From Ctena decussata (Eukaryota > Mollusca > Bivalvia > Lucinida > Lucinidae), in contig OZ022503.1 in NCBI GenBank assembly GCA_963989385.1, forward strand, positions 89,253,138-89,317,137: a stretch of 64,000 nucleotides of DNA. Reading direction: 5' to 3'. The first letter of the stretch is position 1, and the number at the start of each line of letters is the position of its first letter. Below are positions 44,574 to 55,560 of the stretch, one piece after another. Both the position numbers and the translations under genes were made by a program. The notes beneath the pieces were generated by a model. That model worked only from the letters and a program-made list of their open reading frames with translations. It was not told where the DNA came from and searched no databases.

Positions 44574-45189
44574 TTAAATCTGTGAAGAGATGGTTCAGAT
44601 TCTGCTGATGTTAAAGGTATTTTACACACAGGTTTCTTAGGTTGAATATCATTTCTGGGTGCTTCTTCCATCTCTGAACCATCCTTTTCTTCAGCGATAA
44701 TCTCTTCAGCTTCAGCTCTTAAGTCTGAGCCTGTTCAAGAAGACTTTCAGCATGACTTTAATCGGATGACTGATTAGACTAATGACAGTATGACGTGGTA
44801 TAAATAGTAAAACAGCAGAGCTAAGCATCGTTGTTTTAAAATTTGTGTCACGCTATGATGATGGCATATAAAATAATAAGGCAGCGTACCACCGATAGTT
44901 TCTACAATGAATTGCTTTGGAATTACTAGCTCAAAGTACGGCAGTGACACGTGATACAACATAAATTGACCTTGGTGAGCTGAAACGTTTCTTTTCAGGG
45001 AGATTGGGGCACTTGCAATTATTTCCAGGCAACTTTAGAGTAAGGTCTTAACTTTTGGAACTGGGGAGGATTTAACGAAAAGGACAAAATGCATGCAAGG
45101 CTTGTTTCCTAAAGTAATTTGTCACCTCGTCTCAGAATAAAGAATCCCCCACCATTTAATACTCTTTTGTAGGGTCAAGGTAGGAACAA
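44574..45189. other. Intron sequence, nothing recognised
   Basis: No exon or shared repeat seen. Confidence 0.4.
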
Positions 45190-45490
45190 GGGCTGACGGC
45201 AAACCGGTTTAGTCCCCTAGTAATTGCACTGCTGGCCGTACCAAGGCGTCACTTTTGTTTGGTTTTTCTTAATCTTAGTTGTTTCATGTGTTGCTTGTCG
45301 CTTTGACTGTGTTGATATATGATTTGTTATGTTAAGACTAGCCCTGACGTTTAAAAATTGAAAATAGGTTAAACTGATGTTTATTGTATTACGTATATTT
45401 GGTTTTATTGTCAGGGTTGGTGCTTTTTGAAGGACTGTGGTGTAGGCGGTGGTTGTTTTTGTCGGTTTGAACAACATTATCAGTTTCTGA
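45190..45490 (+). repeat. Penelope-like element tail remnant
   Basis: GGCAAACCGGTTTAGTCCCC, TAGTAATTGCACTGC and GGCCGTACCAAGGCG match the tail layout (AAGCCCCCCAGTAATTCATT, then CCGTTCCAAGGCGG) with divergence. Confidence 0.55.
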
Positions 45491-46079
45491 TTTTTCTTTC
45501 CTAATCAAAATGGGATGATAATAATAGTATTTATACTAATGATGATAAAGTGCCCTTGATTTATCTAGGAGAAAAAACTGGCCCTAAGGCAAAGAAAATA
45601 ATCTCGCCTGTAGAGAATAAAAAATCTTCTTGATGTTATCTACCTACTACTACGCACCCATAAGCATGTATATATACTGACTGTATACTCTCTGCAATGT
45701 CATGTTTATTGTCTATTGTGTACTATGTACTGTTAAATGACTACTGCATCCTGTCTACTTTTCTATTAGTACTGTCAACTGCGACATTGATTTTGCACAC
45801 ACAAAAACACTAAAAGACATGTGCAAAAGCTTGATATGTGTACTATTTCGTAGAAAGAAGAAGACAGTGAACAGGACAAAGAAGGCAGTACACAGTAGAC
45901 CATAAACAGTACACAGTTTATATTACATAGCAAATAGTATACAGACAGTATGTCTAAATGTGTGCATGCTCTTATGCATGTATAAAATTTCTGTCGTAGA
46001 AGACAGTGCCAGGAAACAGTCCTGTGGCAGAACAAATTGGACATGAAATTCCATACATACCTACATATGATAAATGAAG
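45491..46079. other. Intron sequence, nothing recognised
   Basis: Contains irregular ACTGT/ACAGT-rich stretches at 45660-45780 and 45850-45960 that may pair as a weak inverted repeat. Confidence 0.35.
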
Positions 46080-46480
46080 TAGTTAGGACACCGCACTTGT
46101 AGCGCCGCTACCAGGATATTGCAATTAATACCTCTTTCACATGGCATTAAAGTATTACTATGTTATTTGCAGTTTTCAATAAGGGAGTCATAATTTTGGT
46201 TGGTTGCAATATCGGTGGCGCGTCTTTCATATAATACCGCTTCAACTCTAATTAAGACATCCACTGATGTGTGCAGTACCCGTATATGATCAAATACGAT
46301 AAAAGGAAAAAAATATGACAATGACACGATTATATAATACCGCTTCAATCCTGGCTAAGACCTTCACAGATGAGAGTATAAACATAAATACGACGATGGA
46401 ACTGAATATTACTCGACATGAAAATATTAAACCCCCTCCTTCCTGGATAAGACCCCTGTTACGCTGAAACTAAAAGCACA
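46080..46480 (-). repeat. Cluster of degenerate copies of the CUB-2 exon 5' segment
   Basis: Read on the minus strand, three or four blocks at roughly 100-bp spacing resemble the start of exon 40731-40909. The best, at about 46335-46385, reads ATACTCTCATCTGTGAAGGT, CTTAGCCAGGATTGAAGCGG, TATTATATAATC. Others are at about 46235-46285 (CACATCAGTGGATGTCTTAA, GAAGCGGTATTATATGA), 46420-46465 (GGTCTTATCCAGGAAGG) and, more weakly, 46085-46135. None has an open frame or full splice signals. Confidence 0.55.
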
Positions 46481-47513
46481 AAAACAGGTTAACAACTGCA
46501 CCACTTTAAAGGCTTGCATTCAATATAAATCGACGTTCGAAAGTCTATATATATTGAAAATTCTGTTTTTTACCACATAACATCCCTGGGAAGAAATTTT
46601 GACCTTTAAATAAAATGATTAACATTGTGTCATGATTTGAAAGTGGAAGCTTTGAAATCCCTCAGTTATGTAAGTTAACTTAATTTACGTTGAAACTAAC
46701 ACATTATAGTGTGATACGTAATTACTTCACATTACTGAATAGGCTTAAATGTCCTTATCGACGGTATTGCACTTTGGTCATCAAAACCAAACAAAAAAGA
46801 TATTAATAACCTCAATGTAATATCATTCAAATGGCGTACTCTTTAGAATAATATAATATCGCGGTTGAAAAATATGCTTTGTTTTTTCAAAGGTAAATTT
46901 AAAATATGCTTTGAAAAATGTATCCCCTTATTATACAGGCTTTCTTGCAGATGGCCAAGTTGAAAAGTGCAATAATTCCTATATAAACAATGGCAATTGT
47001 CGTAGATCGGTCTCTACAATTCTTCAAGCACACGTTTTCAGTCCTGTATATGAAAGGCTAGGTGCAGCCAAACGCAAATAAAGCTACCAAATTATATTAT
47101 TCGTGCACTATCTTCAAAACTGTTTACTTTCTGAGCTTCCAAAACTACTATTTCCTGAATTATATATCATAGAAATACTCTTTATCACAAGTATAAATTT
47201 AAGTCACCTGTGATACGTAGTTATTAAAACAAACAGCATGGTTCAGTCACAAACAGAAACACGAAACATAAATAAGACAGGCCGGGGTCTATGACTAACC
47301 AATTCGATGTGCGCGTAACCCAGCCGCCTAGTAGAATCTACGGTGTGCTTGGTATTGCTTCAATGAAAAACGACTGCCCTCTACTAATGTCCTGTACAAG
47401 AGACTAGCATGTTTGTGAAAAAATAATGAGTCTAACGACAGTTCGTTTGTGGATGACCTTTCTGTTTTGTTTTGTTTTTCGGAAATTCGAGACAATCAGA
47501 ACATTATACTTAC
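46481..47513. other. Intron sequence, nothing recognised
   Basis: AT-rich, with no exon or shared repeat seen. Confidence 0.4.
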
Positions 47514-47774
47514 TATCACAAATTCTAAACGTGCAGTATTCCCAGCGTATATTTTCGTCCATTGTGTAACACCAAGGTCTACCAGGCATAGAAAGTTCAC
47601 GGCAGTAATTGCTGGCTTCCGCCACGGAGCCATCCATTTTAAAATTACGGTCTTTGTAATAGTGGTGCCGGTGCGGTGTTTGGGCGGACCAGGCCTGACA
47701 TGTTCGTCCGTTGTTTGTCACCGATACTGTTCCATTGTACCCCGTAAGATCGTTCAAACAACGCTCATTCGAAG
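47514..47774 (-). CDS. Kringle-1 exon
   Basis: A 261-nt exon holding a complete kringle, with acceptor TTTTGTGCAG before 47774 and donor GTAAGT after 47514; phases 1-1, like kringle-2. The six cysteines are at NERC, GRTC, SNYC, RPWC, WEYC and FRIC. The stretch also has GYNGTVSVT, CQAWSAQTPH, and PWCYT followed by RWEYC, which is close to the textbook kringle consensus. It is four codons longer than kringle-2, the difference lying between C2 and C3. It sits between CUB-1 and CUB-2. Confidence 0.94.
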
Positions 47775-47934
47775 CTGCACAAAATGTTTCAGATCAATTA
47801 CTAACAAATGAATAATGTGGTACAAACAAAATGCCCGAAGATGGGTGAAGGCTTACGTAACTAATGATCAGCGTCCCATAATATAATGTAGTCCCAATCG
47901 GAAACCGTTATGCCTGGTGTAAAATCTTGCTCCG
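47775..47934. other. Short intron stretch before a MITE
   Basis: Nothing recognised. Confidence 0.4.
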
Positions 47935-48174
47935 AGGTTTTTAAATTTTCTTTATGCTCAATTCAGCTGAGCATGAAATTTTACCGCCAATAAATTGCAA
48001 ATTACTGATAGGTACAGATGTTTTCTTGCTCAGTTTAGCTTAGTAGAAAATGTATTCTGCTTATGAATATGAAAGTACCAACATTAGTAAGCATTTTCAT
48101 ATTCATCAGTAGATAATTTTTTTTAATGCTCAGCTGAGTTAAGCACGAAAAAAATTATATAACATCGGGGCCTG
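47935..48174. mobile_element. MITE, GCCCC family
   Basis: CCGAGGTTTTTAAATTTTC to AAATTATATAACATCGGGGCC, with interior ATGCTCAATTCAGCTGAGC, ATTACTGATAGGTACAG, and the ATTTTCATATTCAT hairpin shared with 30721-30934 and 50658-50893. Confidence 0.7.
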
Positions 48175-49384
48175 GTTTAGCAGTATTTGAATTTCAAATA
48201 GCTGTCTTTGCAAAAAAAACACCAATTTAATGGTTAAAATCGAGAAGCTGAAAACTCCATCTTTCAACGTACGTCGTACCAAGGATAGACTATTCAACCT
48301 GTACAAGCTGCGTTTTCGAAAATAAAATTACTTTCTTTTATACTGTTCAATGAATTATAAAGATTTCTCGGTGAAATCGAAACTGATAATCTCACTGTTT
48401 CGAACAGTGAAATTATCACTTTTCAATTCACTGTTTCAGAAATAGGATTTTTGTGAAATAGCCTCAATTTTTTGTTGATTAATAAGCTTAATCTTATCTG
48501 GCTAAACAAAAATTACGTCACGCATGCTTGCACGTCATTACGACGTTAATGACGTCACTTATTGCGCCAACGTAACTTTGTTACTGCACGCGCACAGGCT
48601 ACCTAAGTCTCCTGTAGGCATTCTTTCTTGGCAAATGTTTTGAGATCTGTTTATCAAAATGATATTTCAAGCTATTTTTCAGTTGCAAACTTGGTTTACA
48701 ACCAATATCATACCCAATAAACACGCCGGAAGCATTTAGACACGAAACGGCTAGAAACAAAAGCTGTGTTTCTGTCGTGATGGCTGACACTCTTGAATAA
48801 ATAGAATTGTTGCGAATTTCAAGCATAAAAGAAATAGAAAATTTGACTTTTATCAGTGTAAGATGATTTTTTATTTTAATCGCGACTCGTGAAAATACTG
48901 CTTTTGGTGTTCATTCGGTGAATTAATAAGCGATATTACACTGTAAAAGTCAAATATCCTCTATAAGAGCGTTAAAAAACTAGAACTTCAACGATCAACA
49001 GTTAATTTTCCTTGGTTTAAACAGCTTCCTGCATTGAATATGAATTGGTTAAAAGTAGACCGGTCAAAGTACCAAAATCATACGTTCGAACTCATATAAA
49101 TCATACAAACATCGACAAATCCGAAATATTTAGATACACAGGCACGGACCCCCCCCCCTCCCTTCCACACACACACACACACACACACACACAAATGAAG
49201 TGTAATCATGAGCTCGCGAGTAGTAAGCATCACCTGTCTTTTATAATACACCCGCCATGTCTATATATCTGATGAAAAAGTCAGAGGAAATTAAAGTCCG
49301 GTTACTGAAAGCCATACTTTGTTTCGGCCTTGATCATCACGTCGGACATAAGTTTAGAAACGACCACACTGTAGGGTTCTTTTG
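48175..49384. other. Intron sequence with short palindromes and a (CA)n run
   Basis: 48375-48440 contains CACTGTTTCGAACAGTG and nearby self-complementary TGAAATTATCAC steps, followed by ACGTCATTACGACGTTAATG near 48530; probably a decayed foldback element to about 48980. 49150-49160 is a C-run and 49168-49193 a (CA)n microsatellite. The minus frame 48599-48826 has no domain. Confidence 0.45.
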
Positions 49385-50015
49385 CTGACCGTTCCAAGGC
49401 GGTACATCTGTTGCGGTTTTTTATGTTATGTTGTGCTGTGTCCGCTTGTCTATGGTTTTGCGGTTTGGTCACCTGTATTGCTGCCCAATCTGCCTTCTAT
49501 TTTGTTTGTTTTGTAATTAAAATAGTTGGTTGGTTGGTTGATTTGATGCTTAACGTCCACGGTAAACAACTAAGGTCATGTCGGGACGGTCAGTTAACCT
49601 AACCACACTATTCCTGGGCAGGCTTAGACCTCCTAAGGGGTTAACCAGTACTAAGTGCACATACTTTCGCCAGTAACTGACAACTACCCTTCTTGAGTCA
49701 GCGGAAGGAGAAACAAAAGTATGTGGCCAGACCGGGATTCGAACCCAGGACCTCTGACTTACGAGTCAGGTGCCCTACCGATTGCGCTACCCGGCCATAA
49801 AAAAAAAATAAGTAAAAATAGATGTTGATGCTGTTATTGGGGTAGCTGAATGAGCATCTGTTTGGGAAAGAGCTGCTCATTCGGTTTACAGTGGTGTCTT
49901 TCGTAAACTTGTGTCAATTTCTGTGTGTATGTGCTTCTTTCCTTATTGGTTTTGAGAGCGGAGTATGGGATTTGATTGTATTAATTCCTGATCATTGTCT
50001 ATCTTTTTACTTCAA
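49385..50015 (+). repeat. Penelope-like element 3' tail, interrupted by a SINE
   Basis: TGCTGACCGTTCCAAGGCGG at 49385 through TATTAATTCCTGATCATTG and TTTTTACTTC at 50015, matching 38950-39304 apart from the SINE at 49525-49796. No coding part. Confidence 0.75.
49525..49796 (-). mobile_element. tRNA-headed SINE inserted in a retroelement tail
   Basis: On the minus strand the first 72 bases (49796 down to 49725) form a cloverleaf-like tRNA head: GGCCGGGTAGCGCAATCGGT (A box), CTGACTCGTAAGTCAG anticodon arm, and GGTTCGAATCC, a perfect B box. The body follows with GGTTAACCCCTTAGGAGGTC-type sequence and ends in AACCAACCAACC repeats at 49525. The parallel tail at 39060-39120 lacks the insertion and shows the empty site. 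AATAG flanks the left side and AAAAATAG follows on the right. It is not a functional tRNA gene: the anticodon arm has a 6-base loop and a SINE body is attached. Confidence 0.8.
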
Positions 50016-50657
50016 CTAGGTCATGGTGTCTCCCATAGAACTTTTTATGAGTTGATACGAAGTTCACTATGCGATAACCTAGTGACAACAGTTTGCTGAT
50101 GAGTAGCATCCCGCTATCAACAAAGTCTTGAAACAGGCTGTAGCAAAGTGGACTAACTGAAAGATATATAAACTCCGTATGCAGGTGTCGAAATAATATT
50201 GCTAGTTTACTATGGGAAAATTTAAGTCGTCCCTCTTATCATAAGTCCTTGTAACAAACTTTCCATTGTCAATATAGAGATAAAATGTAGGTATGATGCA
50301 GATGAAATGGACTTTGTAGTATCTTAAATTTCAAGTTCACATGGGTAGATGATATCAATTAACTTCGAAATCGTTTAATAACTTAGAGCGAAGCTGAATT
50401 GTTGTGCAAGGCGTTTTTTGACCGCTTTTAAGAGCCCCTGTATCAATTCATAAGACTAAGATCTACGGTTAAACTGATACAGGTATGATAGTAACTCCTA
50501 TAGCTTTTCAAATTTTGTTTGTAACACGCATGGGAAATTGTTAAACGTACAGAGTATGTGTTACACTATCACTGGAATTAATTCAAAATATATTGGTGTT
50601 TTTTCTTAAAATCCATACTGATCCCCAGCAATTTTGGTATATCTCACACCTCTATCC
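50016..50657. other. Intron sequence, nothing recognised
   Basis: No exon or shared repeat seen. Confidence 0.4.
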
Positions 50658-50893
50658 CCAAGGTTATGACTTTTTATATGCTGAACTCAGATGAGCATGA
50701 AATTTTGCCTGCTGCTAAGTAGCAAATTACTGATAAGTACAGTTGTTTTCTTGCACAGTTTAGCTGAGTATGAAGTTTTCTCTGCTTATGAATATGAAAA
50801 TGTCAACATTAGTTGGCATTTTCATATTTATCAGCAAAAGAATTTCACGCTCAGCTGAGTTGAGCACGAAAAAAAGTTTTATAACCTCGGGGT
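50658..50893. mobile_element. MITE, GCCCC family
   Basis: CCCCAAGGTTATGACTTTTT to AGTTTTATAACCTCGGGG, with interior GCTCAGCTGAGTTGAGCACG and the central ATTTTCATATTTATC hairpin. Confidence 0.72.
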
Positions 50894-51734
50894 CAAATCT
50901 GTTCGGAGATGATTCGCTGCCATTTTCCTGCTGAAAATTTAATCTGCCATAATTTCGCAACTCGAAGTTTCTTACAAGCTTCCAGACCAATGACTTAAGA
51001 TTTTTATCTCTCGCTTGTGCCTCTACAAAAATGCTAGCTATGCCATTCGTTGGGGCTCAATTTTCATAGTGTCGATTTATGAAATCTACTTTGACGTGTT
51101 TTCCTAGAATACTATAACATATAACAGTTCAAAAACGGAATCAACTAACCTACACAAAGGACACTTTATACGCATGCTACAGAGAAATAGGGAAATAATA
51201 CAGGAAATGGCTTTCATATCTACATTACGCGCTTACCGTCAAATCTTAGTTTTCAGCAATTTATGTACAATATCTAATTTTCTTAAAACCAAGGGAAATG
51301 ATACGAACCTCTTAAGTTTCTCTAACGCTCTTACAAAATATTCGTTTACGAAATTGTACAGTCAACTCTCTTTTTAAAGGCACTCATTAAAACAGCAAAA
51401 TTAATTATGACGTCATTTTGATATGCACGGAATCGCTATATTGTAATTGGTAGATGATCAAAAGCCCTTGTACAAATTATTTGAGAACCCTTAGCCAGAC
51501 TGACAATTCTCAGGACGAAGATATAATTTTTTTGTATTTCCTGGATTTGCGGAAGGGCCGAGCCATACCTCAGGTTAATATATTACTTAACAGTATGCAA
51601 AGATACATTTTCTGTTCGGACACATAGGCAGGTACTGATGTAGTGTTAATTAGGTTTTATAAGATGTTGATTCACTTCAAAGGCACAGTCCTTTGACACA
51701 CCTTTCATTCTAAGTACTGGGACACATAGATCCG
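50894..51734. other. Intron sequence, nothing recognised
   Basis: No exon or shared repeat seen. Confidence 0.4.
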
Positions 51735-52394
51735 AAAGGCAGAGTAGATCCCTATCAGAGTGCTCCAAAAGGAGCAGTCTGATCAGTGTCTACACTGTTT
51801 ATCACTGCAGCTCCATCCTTTGGGCGCATCACTACGTTATAAATTCAAATGTTCATGTTTCTACCAATTACGTTAGTAAGTTAAGGTGTCCCAATTATTA
51901 GAATTTTTACGGTAGAGTTAAATGTTTCATTGATAATCTTCTTAACAAATTCTGAATTTGCTCACTTAATCGGTTTCCAACTCGGTTCTTGTTTCTTAAA
52001 CTGGCGCCCAAACCATGACGCGTAAAAAGTGAATGGCTTTGTCTCCATACCGCTGCTTGCTTCAAAAAGCAGAGTAGATCCCTATCAGAGTGCTCCAAAA
52101 GGAGCAGTCTGATCAGTGTCTACACTGTTTGTCATTGCAGCTCCATCCTTTGGGCGCATCACTACGTTATAAATTCAAATGTTCATGTTTCTACCAATTA
52201 CGTTAATAAGTTAAGGTGTCCCAATTATTAGAGTTTTTACGGTAGGGTTAGATGTGTCATTGATCATCTTCTTAAAAAAATCTGAATTTGCTCACTTAAT
52301 CGGTTTCCAACTCGGTTCTTGTTTCTCAAACTGGCGCCCAAACCATGACACGTAAAAAGTGAATGGATATGTCTCCATACCGCTGCTCGCTTCC
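51735..52394. repeat. Direct tandem duplication, 2 x 330 bp
   Basis: AGAGTAGATCCCTATCAGAG at 51741 and again at 52071, with the following 320 bases nearly identical (ending CCATACCGCTGCTTGCTTC and CCATACCGCTGCTCGCTTC). Each unit begins with a hairpin, GTAGATC...GTGCTCC against GGAGCAG...TGTCTAC. Identity by eye is about 96 percent, so the duplication is recent. Confidence 0.85.
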
Positions 52395-52604
52395 CTGGGC
52401 AAAACCAGAGTCCAATAGTTACGGTAAGAATTTGCTCTTGGGGACCAAATTCTAACCTTTTAGTGTGGATTCTACTGATAAGGGGACAAAAGCAATGTAA
52501 GCGACACCTTCCTTTAAATGTATCTGTTTACCTTATTGCCGATTTGTTTACTGAAGTGATCACATCATGAAATTTAAGCTATTATTATTATGACATGTAC
52601 AAAC
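52395..52604. other. Intron between CUB-1 and kringle-1, 5' part
   Basis: Non-coding; nothing recognised. Confidence 0.4.
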
Positions 52605-52758
52605 CTTGCTCGTACTTGAGTTTAAACCCTGATTTAGCGTTCACATTGTCTGAGACGAAGCGGGCAACTAGCACATTTGACGTAGTGGTATACGTGTTTG
52701 TTTCCGAAACAAAATCATAAGCACAGTATAAAACAACCCGAGTGTCAAAGTCGTATAT
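52605..52758 (-). CDS. CUB-1, second half exon
   Basis: A 154-nt exon with acceptor TTATTCTTCAG before 52758 and donor GTTTGT after 52605. In phase 0 it reads IYDFDTRVVLYCAYDF, TTTSNVLVARFVSDNVN, SGFKLKYEQ plus one base. YDF, the C (followed by A instead of G), the S-N-L-V-F-SD strand and GFKLKY are CUB second-half landmarks. It joins 54742-54941 for 354 nt (118 codons). The donor GTTTGT is weaker than at the other exons. Confidence 0.88.
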
Positions 52759-54741
52759 CTGAAGAATAATAGAAACATGCGTTAGCCAACAGCATTAATT
52801 TAACAGTGTATAACGTACATTAAAATATATACTGATCAAATCTAAACATACTCAACTTGTTTTTTTTTTTTGTGTGTGTGTTCTCTATATTCGACCAAAC
52901 TCGCAAATGTTTATGTAAATATGAAATATGGATTATTTCTTCGGGTTGGACAAACATCTTATTACTTAATTCATTGAAAATTCTTAGTTCACGCCAGAGG
53001 TAATCTACCTTATTTCTGTTAAAATAAATCGAACTGTAACTGTATTTTGTGCATATGCAAGAGACGCTTTTCTTTAGCACGATAAACATTAGTTCCAGTA
53101 CGCAAAGAAAACAATTCACATGCTTATGTTATTTTTAACCACACAGTAAGTTTCAAACTTTCAAATTATATCCCTTTGAATTTATCATATAGGGATTTTT
53201 AGATGCCATAGTATCTAAATCAATCTGTCTTTTCATCTTTTTTTATTCGCAGTTTGGTCGATTTTCTTGCATACCCACTGTCGTCATCATTCATCAAGTT
53301 TGAAATTAATTTCAAAAACTGCAATAAAGATTTTAGCGTTAAACTGAATTTGACTTCAAAATGACCTTAGTTCATGAAGCTTTCCTTCTGTTCTTCAAGG
53401 TCTCCTATCCGACCAAGCTTCAGCACAATTTTAGCTTATGGGTACTTACAGGTTGAATTTTATAATGAAAAAGATTGTCAGCAAAATTCGTATATTTTAA
53501 GCAGATTTTATCCAATCTAAATTCGGCAATCATTTGGTTTTGAGCATAGAAAACAGAAAAGTGTCCTTGTTAAAGGACCTCTGACAGTATCAATGCATAT
53601 TTGCATATTTTTCTACAAATTATTGCACCTTTCTCAGGCTGCATAGGTTGATATATTTGGCATTAACTATGAAATTAGGATTTTTTTCCTAAATAAAAAT
53701 GGTTTTTATCTCTGAGGTTTTCCTGACTACTATATGATGATAAGTAGTGAACCTCAATGTTTTATTTATGTTTAATATAGGCTTAAGTCAAGTAAATCGT
53801 AAGACTTTCTTCTGAATCCCTTTCAAACCACTGTATTGAGTTATATTCTTGTGAGATTGTATTTGTTCAGTATTTTGAATAAAATATTGTTTACACTAAG
53901 TCAAGTAAATTCGGACATTGTTTCCTTTATATTAACTGGGAAATCCCGATGAGACATCTCATCCGGATTCTCACTGTTTGCAATGGTATGTCCGAATTTA
54001 TCCGCTGTCCGAAGTTACCCGACTCGACCCTATAAGGTGTTACTTATACTGGTTGCACAGCAATGCATACAGGTACAATTAAAATATGATGTTTACCTTA
54101 ATGCAATCCATATGAACGAACATACAATTGGGGCAATGTCGACTGACCCCAGGGCGGGGTTTACTCGCGTGAAAATTAGCTTAAGCTCACCTCAATACCC
54201 AAAGCCAAAACAATGTTACTGACCGTACTGGTGCTTCTGTTATGTTTTACTTGTATTGTCATTTTTCGTCGTTTAACTTTTTACTCATTTAAGTTAGGAT
54301 AGCCCCGTGGTCATCGGCTGGGAAAGAGCTAACCTCTTGCTTTTCGACTTGCTTTTGACTTTCGAATATTTGGCGTTTGACTTTCATACTCTAGATCATC
54401 GCTTTTATTTATTTTGTACCTTTTTGATACAAGCCAGTCTTTGAACCGGCTGCCTTATTAAAATCAAGAAATTACAGTATGCTTTTTCTTGCATTCGTCA
54501 CCAGATCATGCCAGAGTCACTGATGAGGCTTGAATTGCCGATACTTCGAATTACTGTTTCTAGAGAGACACGCTCCGAGTGGCGTCACCTGCATATAACG
54601 TTAACTGTCTACTTTATACCTAGTTTGTCTATACACAAAAAAGGACCCAGAAAGGGGTTATTTTTCTTTTTTTCTTAAAACAGACGCTAAATTCGCTCAC
54701 TACATGAAGCTGATGTTTAATCAAAAGCAGGATACACTCAC
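52759..54741. other. Intron inside CUB-1
   Basis: A 1983-nt phase-0 intron. 54190-54380 carries a Penelope-like tail remnant (TACTGACCGTACTGGTGCTT and CATCGGCTGGGAAAGAGCT). 54390-54565 is a copy of the dispersed GAGGCTTGAATTGCCGA repeat. The rest shows nothing recognisable. Confidence 0.5.
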
Positions 54742-54941
54742 GTCTAAATATTCCGAAAGACATGCCGTTGACGGCCAAATGTCTATATATAATAGTCTAA
54801 ATTCTATGACTGTATGCTCGGTCACTTGTATAATCCACGAACAGTTGAGATTAAAGTCGTAGAGACCATCTCCATCCAGATCAGGGGAGGCAATCCATCC
54901 AGAACTTTGTGTAAGAACTTCTTTACATACTTTGTTTGTTG
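54742..54941 (-). CDS. CUB-1, first half exon
   Basis: A 200-nt exon with acceptor CTATCTTTCAG before 54941 and donor GTGAGTG after 54742. Two bases of a split codon precede 66 codons. The peptide contains TNKVCKEVLTQSSGWIASPD, DLDGDGLYDFNLNCSWIIQ and STACLSEYLD, giving C1, C2 plus W, and C3. DLDGDGLYD is an exact DxDxDGxxD loop. This is the most upstream exon found; no upstream exon, signal peptide or start codon of the gene is seen between here and the Ty3/gypsy element, so the gene continues beyond the window or upstream exons are too short to see. Confidence 0.92.
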
Positions 54942-54990
54942 CTGAAAGATAGTTAACCTAGAACTTTTATGACAGATTCTCGGCTTTTCA

Positions 54991-54991
<1 letters not shown>

Positions 54992-55031
<40 letters not shown>
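54992..55031. repeat. (CA)n microsatellite
   Basis: Twenty CA dinucleotides. It creates spurious TH- and CV-repeat frames. Confidence 0.95.
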
Positions 55032-55035
<4 letters not shown>

Positions 55036-55560
55036 TGAACCGGGGAACCATACAATTCTATCTAGTGATGAACAGTCGGAACAATTTCCCGATCGGGATA
55101 CAGGAAGGGAGTGCTTCACATGTGCGTGCCCGTATATATCGAACAGTTCGCCTGTCTAGGTTGTTTCCCGAACAAAAAAATATTTGGCAAAGTTTGTGGT
55201 AAAAGATTACCTTTGTTTGGTTTTGCGAGTGAATCTCAGTATTTACTATTTCATATCTGAAAACAGTGATCTGACAAAGTTCGTGCGATTCGGTATTTTG
55301 TTACTAATTCTAAATATTTCAAAAGCAGTTTGAAAACATATAAGCTCATACTGAGAATTTTCTGCCTTATATTTCCAGTCCGGCTAAGATTCCTGTTCTA
55401 AAATATCAAAATGGACTCGTCAATGTCATACATGTATACAAGTGTTCAAACTTGAATGTTTTATTAATCTGCTTATTTCTTTTTTAGTTACATAATACTC
55501 CGGAAGAGGATTAATACCTGAGGTGTTCGTACGATGTTTTGATAAGGTAATTAACGAAAT
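55032..55560. other. Non-coding sequence, nothing recognised
   Basis: No exon or shared repeat seen. Confidence 0.4.

Noticed and set aside
49725..49796. A tRNA gene (perfect B box, cloverleaf-like fold) on the minus strand
   Set aside because: The anticodon arm has a six-base loop and the sequence continues into a SINE body ending in AACCAACC repeats, all inserted in a retroelement tail. It is a SINE head, not a gene.
54822..55202. Open frames containing CV or TH repeats on both strands
   Set aside because: Produced by the (CA)n microsatellite at 54992-55031. The 54822-55055 frame only overlaps the real CUB-1 exon by running past its splice site.
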